64,000 bases of DNA, from assembly GCF_910589235.1 (NCBI RefSeq), contig NC_060956.1, positions 20,765,473 to 20,829,472 on the forward strand, in the 5' to 3' direction. Source of the stretch: Vespa crabro (taxonomy: Eukaryota > Arthropoda > Insecta > Hymenoptera > Vespidae). Shown here in pieces: positions 43,150-53,832 of the stretch. Under the pieces are notes generated by a model. That model saw nothing but the letters and a program-made list of their open reading frames with translations. It had not been told where the DNA came from and made no database searches. The translations under genes were made by a program, and so were the position numbers. Positions within the stretch are counted from its first letter, which is position 1. Every line of letters begins with the position of its first letter.

Positions 43150-44112
43150 TTCTCATTTTCTTTTCCTTTTTTTTTTCTTTCCTGACATATCATTATAATT
43201 CTCCAACACATTTTCACTAACTCGTTGATTTCGAAAGTTTTGATAAAAATCAATAAGATCTTTGCCGTTCGTCGAAAGAGAACTACGCGTAAAATGAAAA
43301 AATGAAAAGGAAAGGAAAGAAATGAAAAAAAAAAAGAATAAAACGAAAGAAAGAAAAAAAAAGGAAAGAAGAAAAAGGAAAATGGGAAAGATGTGAAGTG
43401 AAAGAAAGAAAGAAATAAAAAAAAAAAAAAAAAAAAAAGAAAAAGAAAAAGATTATCCCTGTATGTTAAAAATTTCAATTCGTCCTTCTTTCTAGTCAAC
43501 GTTACTATTTGTTTTTATTCATTATTTTGTTTTTTTTTTTCTTTTCCTTTTTCTGGTTACTATTATCCTCAAAGAATTGATATGCATATATGCGAGACAT
43601 CGTTAAAATCCAACATAAAGTTAGAGGCTTGAAAATCAGAGTTTTGGATTTACGTAGATAGATATATCCTTATTCATACGTCATTTTCATACGACTTCAA
43701 GTCCGATCAACAATGTAAAGGAAAAAGATCGACAAGAATACGAGAAACGCGTGCGGAAACATACATGTGAATCAATCATCTTTGAATATTATCAAAAGCA
43801 AACGATTGAATATGAAATAATCCTTGAGGTTTGTCGTTAATGTTCTAAAACATTTATTCGATGACGGATCCTTATTCTAGGAAGGGGATGAATTTTGTTG
43901 AAAACGTGCTCTATGTTAAAAGCTACAAGCTCTTATGGGTAAAAAATAAGCAAGGAAAATAATCGTTCTTCGCTTTTAAGACATCTCATTGTCGTAGGAC
44001 ACTAACATACGTTTATATCCCGTGCTTCCGCGTCCGAGCACTCGAATTAAGGGTGAAAGGTTTCCGCTAAGTTTGACCTCTTCGCTAGGTCAACGAGTAT
44101 GCAACGAAGGTA

Positions 44113-44114
<2 letters not shown>

Positions 44115-44159
<45 letters not shown>
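44115..44159. repeat. (AT)n microsatellite
   Basis: 45 nt of pure alternating AT. Confidence 0.9.
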
Positions 44160-44164
<5 letters not shown>

Positions 44165-45032
44165 TTACTACATCTGACTACTGCTTGCAACCGCAGTACG
44201 ACCGAATAAATGACCCAGTTTTGCTTCTCCTAAGGTAACTGTGAAAGGATTGGTCGAATTGTGAGAAAAAGAAACAGAAATATAAATATATATATATATA
44301 TATATATAAACATAGAGACAGGTAACTTGGTGTTTTCGGAATGAAAGAGTCTTTCAAAATAAAGTGTGCTACATTATAGAGGTCGTCGACCGGGAGTTAG
44401 AGTAGTAGAAAAGACGTCGTCGACAAGTACATGAGAAACGAGAGAAAGAGGATAGAAAGTTAGAGAAAGACAGAGTGGTAAATAATGAGAAAGCAAAAGA
44501 GACAGAGAGAATGAGAAAGCAGATCTAGAACATTGTGGTTGAAAGGAAGGGAAAAAGAAGGTAGAAGGAGATATACGGAAGAGGGGAGGATAGTAAGGGC
44601 GAAAGGGGGAGGGGTAGGGGTTGAAAAAAGGTAACAGAGAAACGATGAGTCTCTGGCCCTTTAAAGTGTTATCTTTGAAATAACGTTCCACGAAAGCGTT
44701 ATTAAATTAAGTAAACCGCGAAAAAGTTTCTTTTCGTATAGCTAGATGCGTTACCGCTACCGCCTTGTACGCCAGGCGTTTCGTTCATGCCGGGGCTTGG
44801 AAAACCGGGGCTGCATCTCTCCTGGCACGATGCATATCCCAGTTATACGGGAATTAATACCCTACCGAGAGAGCGAACTCCTCCCTTTACTCTTCTCCTC
44901 GTCCTTTCCTATCTACCTTCTGGCTTTCCTCTGAGAGAACCACCATCACCGATCTCGTGGCCCTCCGCAAACGGGCTTCGTATAAAAGGGTTTCATTTCG
45001 CCATCGTAATAAGCGGAAACGGAAGCGGAGAC

Positions 45033-45035
<3 letters not shown>

Positions 45036-45082
<47 letters not shown>
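45036..45082. repeat. (AG)n microsatellite
   Basis: About 23 uninterrupted AG units, just after a complex, CpG-containing stretch (44745-45035). Confidence 0.9.
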
Positions 45083-45087
<5 letters not shown>

Positions 45088-47879
45088 GGATTCTAAACGA
45101 GGAATCGTGTGTGGTCATCGATTGGCTACTTCGTCAATTAACAAAAAATATCGTATTTAATGTTATATGTAAATTTTACTTTTGGATAATAAAAAAAATC
45201 TTTACTTTATACTTCGTTCGAACAATAGTTTATATGAACATTTAATAAATGTCTAATAATATGTAATCACAATGACATATGAACGTTACGTTTTATTAAA
45301 ACTTTTTATCGATGTATTCGACAAATGTAACGCGCAAATATATATATATATATATATATATGTTGTCTTTTTGCTCATGTGTGTTATTGGTAAATTAATA
45401 ATTATAATTTTGAAAATAAACTTACATATAGCAAAAAAGAGATCCGCATGACAAACATATTAACGTTGTCCCCTTTCAAATATAACGCTTCGAAATGGCC
45501 GTAGCATCAAACGAGAGACGCACAGTTATGAATTATAAATGCGTACCATAATGCGCATACCATGATGCAATTTTCCTCCTAAAACAAACTTCGGGTGTCG
45601 TGATGGAATTATAATTATACGTACGCAATATGGGTATGTACATAGTACGTGTAAGCAGAGTTTAGATCTCTACGTAAAGCAATTAATTATCTGCACAAAG
45701 CTGGGGAACCGTGTATTACATCAGAGAAACATTAATACTCGTTTTACTCTCGAGGGAAAACAAACAAACAAACTAAAAAAAAAAAAAAAAAAAAAAAAAA
45801 AAGAAAAACGGAAAAAGAAAAATAAAAAAGAAAAGAAAAGAAAAGAAAAGATATTAAATACATAATATACATACACGTACGTATGTGAGTTGATCTTGAA
45901 AAGAGTTTTAAAGGAAAACAGAAAAAGAAAAAAAGAAATGTAAATCAAGATATTATCTTCTCATCAAAAGAAATATTTATTTTACTATGACTTTTTAAGA
46001 CGACATAAACAATATTTCTTTTTCGATTGACAATAATAAACGATGTTAATTAATTAGATGAAGAAACTTTAATTACTTCGTCGACGAGACGAACTAATTA
46101 AATCAATCAAGAAAATTGTATTCTCGTTAATAAAGACGAAAACGATCATTCTCGATTCCTCGGCTTTTCTCCAATTAACGATGATAGAAATCGAACAAAA
46201 TTGTTTTACGCGTATACTATAACGTTGACGCGATTGGAAATATAGATTTTTTTTCTCTCCCTTTTTTTTTTTCTTTTGTTTGTTTTTTAAATGTTACATT
46301 CGTACAGGCGGATTGATGCTGTAAAATTTATAGACAATAAAGAAATAAGTAAAAGTGAAATTGAAACGATATTAATTTCAATTGGTAATAATACATTATA
46401 CGTGTTTGCAATTAATATAAATTAAATTCAAAAATATAATAATAAAATTTAAATGCGACGATGGTATCCGGGGAAAATTTCGATTAATACGATAGGAATG
46501 AACTGAAAAATTTCATTATTAAAAACGACGTAACGATCGATCTTCCTAACAAAACACATTTTTTGATGATACGTTCGTTTGAAAGTTTATCGATTCCGTG
46601 ATTATCAAGCTTTCGATAGAAGTTTCTTAAGTTTCTGGCGAAAGAGGCTTTCGTTGTTGGGCTACGGCAAAAAGGATATGAAAGGTGACATTAAAGGATT
46701 ATTAAAGACTGAAAAACAATGGGTTTTTCTTCTTTTTTTTCTTCTTCTTTTCTTTTCCTTTTTTTTTTTTTTTTTTTGTTTTTTCGAGAAGCAACGATCG
46801 ATTTCTCACCCTTGGAACAATTGTTTCTATCGACCAACCATCACGCGGTTGCTCTCCAGTGAATAATATCGACTTAACGAGCCGCGTTAATTTATAATTT
46901 TTCTCCTTTGTTTTCTTTTTTTATTTCTTTTTTTTTTTTCTCTTTCTTTTTACGTCTCCATAATGCCTCCTATATATCGCGACACGAACGAAACGGTCAC
47001 GAAAGTTTTATAAAAGTGTTCCAAGTGATCGTGACTGAAAGGAGGCCGGTTGAGATGGCGTAAAAAAAGAAAAAAAGAAAAAGAAAAAAGCGAAAAGAAA
47101 GGAAAAGTAAAAAAGAAAAAAAAAAAAGAACAAAAACGTAAAGGAAAAAGAAAGTCATCCATTAGAAGATAAAATGCGGGAATAGGAATATTTTTTTCTC
47201 GAGAGAAAACAATTCGTACGAGCTCGCTAATCGCGCGCTGTTACGGTTTCCAAAATCGAGAGTATTTTCAAAAAAATTCGAGGAGCATGTAACTACATAC
47301 ATATGCAGATACGTTCGAGAGGTCGTTTCGAATACTCACAAAACGCAAACACACATTTATTCGAACGTCGCGTCGTTCCAAAAATAAAAGTGGCCGGCCA
47401 CGTTGAGTGTGAGTCACTAAGCGTAGGTACGTATAAATACGTTGAAATAAGATCGATAAATGGGGGAGAGAGAGAGAGAGAGAGAGAGAGATAATTCGCT
47501 GTTAAAAAATAAGATAGACTGTAACGAACATTTAAGAATAATAAAATGCTTCGCACAAAAAACATGTTACTGTCGAGACAAATTATACGAATCTTCGAGC
47601 GAAAATAATCGTGCGAATCGCGACACGACGAGAAAAGACAACGTGTAATCGTTAGATCAGAAGATTCGTTTGAATGTTGCTCGAAAAGGGGATCGTTCAT
47701 GTATAAAATTTCAAGGACAATTTCAAAACCCTCGGTTGGTTTTTAATAAACTTTCCGTTCAAGTTGATGGTGATAAATCTGTTTAGGGAAAAGAAATAAA
47801 TAGGTTTCCTACGTGCGTTATCTATCGCTGATTTACTGGGTGAATTTATTTTACGGCGAGTCGTAAAAGAGTTTCCTGG

Positions 47880-48150
47880 AGGCTCGGTAAGCACGCATGA
47901 TTACGATAAATCTCAATGGAAAGCCAATTACGCGCGGTGCGCGGGTGAAGTTACCGCAGAGCGTTAATGGGTTTAAGTGAATGGTAACAGTAAATTGTAC
48001 TATCTCCCCAGTACTGTTTTAGTTTTGTCCCGCAGTAAATCCTTGCAGGCGGAGTACATTTAGCAACGCGTACGCCGTGCCGCATCGCCACCGTAAATCC
48101 GTGACACCCGAGTCGCCCTAAAAGTTTCGTAACGGAAAAATCGAGCAAAT
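47880..48150. other. Complex-sequence island upstream of the last vein exon
   Basis: About 270 bp almost free of simple repeats, lying 1.1-1.4 kb before exon C. It contains CAATTAC, GTTAATGGG and TTTAAGTG, resembling homeodomain and NK-type sites, in a CpG-rich context. A 65-residue minus-strand frame crosses it but matches nothing I know. Confidence 0.3.
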
Positions 48151-48877
48151 TTTGCGAATGCCGCGAGGGAGATGAAAAAGAGGGGATGGAGAAAATCTAG
48201 AGAGAGAGAAAGAGAGAGAGAGAGAGAAAAAAAAGAAGAAAAAGTAGAAGGAATAAGAGGATGAGGAGAAGGAGGAGAAGCGTAAGAAGAATGAAATTTG
48301 CGAGGCAAAATCTAATTCGATGCGGTGCCCGGATAAACGCGATACTTCGTTTCGCTTTGCGCCTTTTTATCGTTTCACGAGCACGTGTTCCCTGTCATTC
48401 TCTTAATACGCTCCTAAACGCAGTCACGAGCCCGACAAATTTTCGAAGCGGCTGCTGTGTTTGCCGAACGAGAGAAGAAACTTCTCGGCGTAACTCTTAA
48501 GCACACACACGCTTTCTCCTTCCTCCTCACATCTCGTTCTCTCGCAATTCCTCTCTCCTCCCTTCTACTACGGTACCTTGACTCATCGAAAAGAGAAGGA
48601 AGGACGACGTTTCTGGAACGGACGAGACTTTACCTATGCGCGCGATTTCGCAAAATAGAAAAAGGAGAAAGGAATAAAAAAAAAAAGAAAAAAAAAGAAA
48701 AGAAAAAGAAATAAAAAAAAATAAGAAAAAAAAGAAGGAACGTAAGAGAAGGAAAAAAAAAAAAGAAATACGCGCGAGCTCGCGTCGTCTCTCCCGCGAG
48801 ACGCCCCAAATTTGTCGGAGACAAAAATACGCTTTATTGCACGCCAGACCGAAAGCTACCGTAGACCTGGACTTTAG

Positions 48878-48919
<42 letters not shown>

Positions 48920-49278
48920 CTCCTTCTCTCTTCGTCGGAGAACGTACGATAAAGAAAGAGAGAAAGAGAAGGAGAGAGAAGTCTCGAGGCGTCTACCGAC
49001 GTTCGAGCGTCTCCTCGCGCTTAGTTAACCGTGCTATAAATACGACGACGCCGGCATAACGTTATTTTTTTTCTTAAAAAAAAAAAAAAAAAAAAAAAAG
49101 AAAAAGAAAAAAAGATCTCTCTAGTCCACACCCGTTTAACTTACCAACGTATCGTATTCGATATGCCTATTAACCATCGTAATCTATCGTAATATATAAG
49201 TTAATGATGAAAAACATAAAGCAATGTATATATGTATTTAAACTAATTGATAATATCTTTTAATTTTTTTTATTACAG

Positions 49279-49405
49279 ATGCGCGGAAGGCTTCACGGGT
49301 CTACGGTGCGAGACGAAGGACGTCATCAGCACCGGAAGTGTGTACAATCGTCGTAGGGCGCCCTTTTCCTGCAAACTGGGACTCTCGACCTCGTACTACT
49401 GCTAG
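49279..49405 (+). CDS. vn: vein last coding exon: EGF cysteines 5-6, tail and stop
   Basis: The exon follows a T-rich tract ending attacag. Its first base completes the Arg codon split with exon B. It continues CAEGFTGLRC, giving C5, eight residues and C6, with the Gly-x-Arg-Cys that is essential for receptor binding in EGF ligands. After C6 comes a 31-residue tail beginning ETKDVISTGS, with Arg-Arg-Arg in its middle, one more cysteine, and a final Tyr-Tyr-Cys directly before TAG at 49403-49405. No hydrophobic segment long enough for a membrane anchor is present, as expected for Vein. The two tail cysteines might pair with each other or form an intermolecular bond, and the tri-Arg could be a protease site; both are inference. 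The last coding exon has only 127 coding nucleotides, and the rest is 3' UTR. Confidence 0.93.
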
Positions 49406-49591
49406 CGATAATCGCGCGGGGCCCTTCGAATGAGTAGACCCTTTTCGACCCATATGAAGCACGCTCGGTCTAGTCGGTCGTCGGACAAAACACGAAAGTC
49501 CGCGAAAAAAAAAAGAGTCGTGAGAGGGCCAACGCGCGACCAAAGAGAAAGAACGGATCAGGGAAATGGAGATAAAGAGAGAAAGAGATAT

Positions 49592-49640
<49 letters not shown>

Positions 49641-49906
49641 CAGAGAGAGGATCAGTTTAAAAAAATATACGTTGCTATACAAAAATATGGGCGAACGACC
49701 TTACGATACAATGAAATCTAAAAGTGGGGAGGGCTAAAGAGGGAGAAAGAGGGAGAAAAAGAGAGAGAGAACGAGAGAGAGAAAGAGAGAGAGAGAGAAA
49801 AAGAGAGAGAGAGAGAGAGAGAAAGAGAACGAGAGAGAGAATCACGTAGATTAAACACGAATTTCGGTAGCATTTGATCTCGGATAGTCCGTCGAAAAAA
49901 GGAAAT

Positions 49907-49924
49907 AATAAATAAATAAATAAA
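49907..49924 (+). promoter_or_regulatory. Candidate polyadenylation signal cluster for vein
   Basis: Four overlapping AATAAA hexamers (starting 49907, 49911, 49915 and 49919) lie in an AAAT repeat about 500 bp after the vein stop. A T-rich run follows at about 49928-49934. AATAAA is the standard animal poly(A) hexamer, but in AT-rich DNA with AAAT repeats it also appears by chance, so this is a candidate only. Confidence 0.35.
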
Positions 49925-50013
49925 ATACTTTTTACGGGGACACGATTGTCTCAAAACTAACTAATATGCTTACCGTCATTCGTATCTTCTTTTTCTTCTT
50001 CTATTTCTACTTC

Positions 50014-50045
<32 letters not shown>

Positions 50046-50193
50046 CTTCTTCTTTTTCTCCTTCTTCTTAACTATTCTTCTCTTAAACTACTTTTGCGAC
50101 TTTTCTTTTCTAGAAAAATTTCGCGTCACGAAACGAGCCTCGCGCTTCCGTAGAAATTTTATTTGGGAAACAGAGAGAGAGAATAAACAGAAA

Positions 50194-50225
<32 letters not shown>

Positions 50226-50373
50226 ATGTTGTATGCGTAGATATGCATACGTGTGTCTGCAGAATGTGCATGTGTGTGTGTGTGTGTGTGTATGTGTGTC
50301 TTTATGCGCGTGTTAAGTAATACGTATATCCCGTGCGAGAGAGAAGATAAAAAAGAAAAAAAAAGAGAAAAAA

Positions 50374-50426
<53 letters not shown>

Positions 50427-51040
50427 AAAAGGAAAAAAAAAAGAAAAAAGAAAAATAAAAAGGAAGAAGGCGAAGACGTAGCGGGTCTTCGACGCTCCTG
50501 ACCCTTCCTCGAGTTCCAAGCTAGACGGACGGAAGGGTTGAAATATAATGCGACTTTCGTAATCTATAAGTGTCACTCGTTCTCAAAAACCCTCGCAAGT
50601 CGCTCGTAAAGAAAAGGGAAGAGAGAGAAAGAGAGTGCGCGAGAGACAGAGAAACAAAGAGAGAAAGAGGGAGAGAGGGGGGGAAGGGTAGAAGGAGAAG
50701 GGTGGTGAGGAGAGAAGAGAAAAAAAAAAAAAAGAAGAAAGTGAAGGAGAGAACGAAGTAAAAAAAGAAAAGAAAAGAAAAGAGAAAGAAGAAGAAGAGA
50801 AGAAAGAAAGGGCGCTCGAAGGCCGCGCTTCTCAAAATCTCCACGGAGAACAATACCAAAGAGCTCAAGGGTCTCGATCAAGGACGTCGCGAGTGCGGAT
50901 AAATTTGTTCCGAATCTAAATCGATATATAGGAAAAGTTCCTCCCTCGAAAAAGACGGCCTAGTTCAACGTTAGAAACAATAAAAAAAAAAAAAAAATAA
51001 TAAAAAAAGAGAAATAGATAGGCAGAAAGAGAGAGAAAGA

Positions 51041-51084
<44 letters not shown>

Positions 51085-51133
51085 AAGAGAGAGAGAGAAA
51101 GAGAGAGTGAAAGAGAAAAAGAGAATGAAAGAA

Positions 51134-51170
<37 letters not shown>

Positions 51171-51736
51171 AAACTGATAGAAAAGAGAAGAAAAAAAAAT
51201 CCTTTCGTACCTTCCCGATCTGCGGCGATTTTTTTTTCAGAATCCTCTTTGTCCTCTTGTCCCCGTTGTCCTCTCCAGCTTGTTCTTCGTTTTTGTTATA
51301 TCGGTAAGACGAGAAAGAAAAAATTTTTCCGAAAGAAAAAAAAAAAAAAGGAGAAATTTATGTAAAATAAATAAAAAAAAGAAAAAAGAAATAAACAAAA
51401 AAAAAAAAACAAAAAACAAAAAGAAAAAAAAAGTAGGACGGTGAAAAATAGTAGGAAGCGTCGTCGAATACGCGAAAATTTAAATTGGAGACGGTACGAC
51501 GGGAACGACAGCGACGAGGATAATTCGTTCTGTCGCACAATGGTATACGCCGAAGAAATGAAATCTTTGTTGAATGCACGATGGTAACATACATCGGGGC
51601 TTTTTTATTGTACTGATATTTTCGCGTACGTATACCGTGACATTATCCAAAATTCAATTTCAAATGCACTACTTTATCTTGTCGTAATAACGCAGTGACG
51701 GTCGGTACGTCTTTCCGTGTTATCCATTCTCTTTTC

Positions 51737-51739
<3 letters not shown>

Positions 51740-51782
<43 letters not shown>

Positions 51783-51834
51783 GAAAAAAAAACGAAAAAA
51801 AAACGAAAAAAAAAAACGAAAAAAAAACAAAACA
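51740..51834. repeat. Poly-A tract with CGAAAAAAAA repeats
   Basis: 42 consecutive A residues (51740-51781) followed by four units of CG plus eight to eleven A, ending in AAAACAAAACAAAACC. The periodic CG in a long A tract suggests point changes spread by slippage; a retroposon tail is an alternative. Confidence 0.8.
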
Positions 51835-52310
51835 AAACCGTCGAGACGAGACACGATTGTCCTGAGACATTAAAAAAAAAAAAAAAAGAAAAGAGAGAGA
51901 GAAAGAAAAAAGAAAAAACAAGGATGAATAGGGGAGGATAATCTATATTTAAAAAAGGAAAGAAAGAAGAAAAGAAAAGGAAAGGAAAGGAAAGGGAAAG
52001 AGAAAATGGGGAAAGGGAAGGAAACGCAGAAGGAAAGAAAAGGGGAAAAAATAAATATACATATATGGACGAACGAGAGACACAGACGTTTTGATAAATT
52101 TATCTCGAGAAGATCGTCGTCGTACTAGCGAATTTTTTTCGGAAGAAAAAAGAAAAAAGAAAAAAAAAAGAAAAAGAAAAAGTAGAACTAATATACAACG
52201 GACACGCTCGTCAAAATTTCTTAACAAATCCTTCCGTACCCTATTACCTTAAATTTCTAACGGCGCATCATCGATCTTCTCGTAAAATTCCTACGTCACG
52301 TCTTCCTTAA

Positions 52311-52908
52311 CCTGTTAACGCTATACTTTTAACGAGTATACTCATCACAAAGGGATAACAATTTTTTTATGTTACGACGAGTATGTACACAGAAAAAAAA
52401 ATTGCCGACTCTTCATGACGAGTATTTATTATCACGTTGTTTTATTGTTTCAATATATATATATTCAATATATATAATTCAATATATATATACATATCTG
52501 AAATGATTTGAATAATCCTACATATATATTCTGAAATGTCGTAATTTTATGAATAATTCGTAATTTTAACTCGAACAACAAACTGAATAATTTATTTTTT
52601 TTCAAATGACGAGTGTACTCGTCATTACGTAAAAAAAAAAAGGAAAAAAAAGAAAAAATTGTCACTTTTTCATGACGAGTATATTCGTCAAATACTCGAC
52701 GAATTAATTTTCGTCAATAATATCAAATGAATTTAATCAATAATATTATTGATTTTTTCTATAAATCAATTGCCATTTCATTATAATTTAATTTGATTTT
52801 GTAGAAGTTTTCATATACTCTGTGTTTGACGAGTATATTAATCGTCCCTTAATTTTTGCTACACAATGTAAATATACATTTTTAAAACAAATCTATACAG
52901 TTAACAGG
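52311..52908. mobile_element. Non-autonomous piggyBac-type DNA transposon (MITE)
   Basis: A 598-bp unit has TTAA immediately on both sides (52307-52310 and 52909-52912) and terminal inverted repeats starting CCTGTTAAC at the left and ending GTTAACAGG at the right. The outer nine bases match perfectly, and similarity continues imperfectly to about 19 bp (TATA shared after a two-base mismatch). Within it the motif TGACGAGTATACTCGTCA, often imperfect, recurs at about 52331-52344, 52376-52384, 52414-52425, 52608-52625, 52673-52690 and 52828-52847. TTAA target duplication is the hallmark of the piggyBac superfamily. No transposase frame is present, so it would depend on an enzyme made elsewhere. 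The (AT)-rich centre includes short ATATATAT blocks near 52452-52495. It lies about 2.9 kb downstream of the vein stop. Family assignment is from TTAA plus TIR structure only. Confidence 0.75.
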
Positions 52909-52978
52909 TTAAGTCTCAAGGGAGGAAACGAAGCGAAATAAGGTAGAGAAAGAGAGAGCGAGAGAGCGAGCGAGAGAG

Positions 52979-53025
<47 letters not shown>

Positions 53026-53317
53026 CGACGCGCTGTACTCCAGCAGTCTCGGGACCCTATTTATGTTTTATATATTATATTATATATATTATATATATAA
53101 ATATGTGTATAAACATTTTTAATTTATTTATTTAATTCATTAATTTTATTGATTTACTATTAAACGTCATCTCCACCTCGGCAATCGCCTTTTGTTCTTC
53201 ATATCTTACGTTCTCCTTCATAGCACTTACGTACATTTTATTCTATCTTCGATTTTGTTCTATTCTTCTTATTTCGATTTCAATGAGTGTAAAGAAAGAA
53301 AAGAAAGAAAAGAAAAG

Positions 53318-53349
<32 letters not shown>

Positions 53350-53800
53350 AAAGAAAGATAAAGGTAGGTACAGTTATTATTTTTTGTTTCAATTTTATTA
53401 TTTCCTTTCTATTTCCTTTTATTTTCCTCTCGTTTTGTATTAATTTTCTTAATCTTTCATTTTCATTTCATCGAAAAACTTGATTTCTGAATACATTATA
53501 CATTATATATTATATATTATATATTATATAATATCGAATATCATAGAATTAAAAAAGAAAAAAATGAAGAAAAACTAACGTAAAGTAACGTACGCTTTTC
53601 AATGGATATAAAGGCAAAAGAAAAAAGTGTTATGCTATCAGACTAATTACGAAACGTATAGCATTTACTATATATGCATTTCCTCTTTTAATTATTAACA
53701 ATTTTTTAAAAGGTACCATCTAGTTTACTTTGTACGACAGAAGGAGGGATACATTGAAGAGAAAAATTTATAACCAAAGTAAAAATATCTATACATATAC

Positions 53801-53832
<32 letters not shown>

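Larger units (their letters stand above)
49406..52306 (+). other. Vein 3' UTR and/or flank, purine-rich on the plus strand
   Basis: From about 49500 to 52230 the plus strand is mostly A and G: repeated (GA) blocks at roughly 49600-49650, 49740-49840, 50170-50225, 50380-50420, 51030-51170, interleaved with A-rich tracts. No credible reading frame exists; the apparent ones are Glu/Arg/Lys repeats or their Leu/Ser/Phe complements. A short pyrimidine interruption (CTT repeats) lies near 49985-50070. Where the transcript ends is not determinable by eye; a cluster of AATAAA hexamers is at 49907-49924 and further A-rich hexamers occur downstream. Confidence 0.6.

Noticed and set aside
47951..48148. 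65-codon minus-strand frame
   Set aside because: Complex sequence but no recognisable protein; better treated as a possible non-coding element.
52465..52665. 66-codon minus-strand frame inside the piggyBac-type element as a transposase remnant
   Set aside because: Short, Phe/Lys/Ile-rich and without any catalytic signature.
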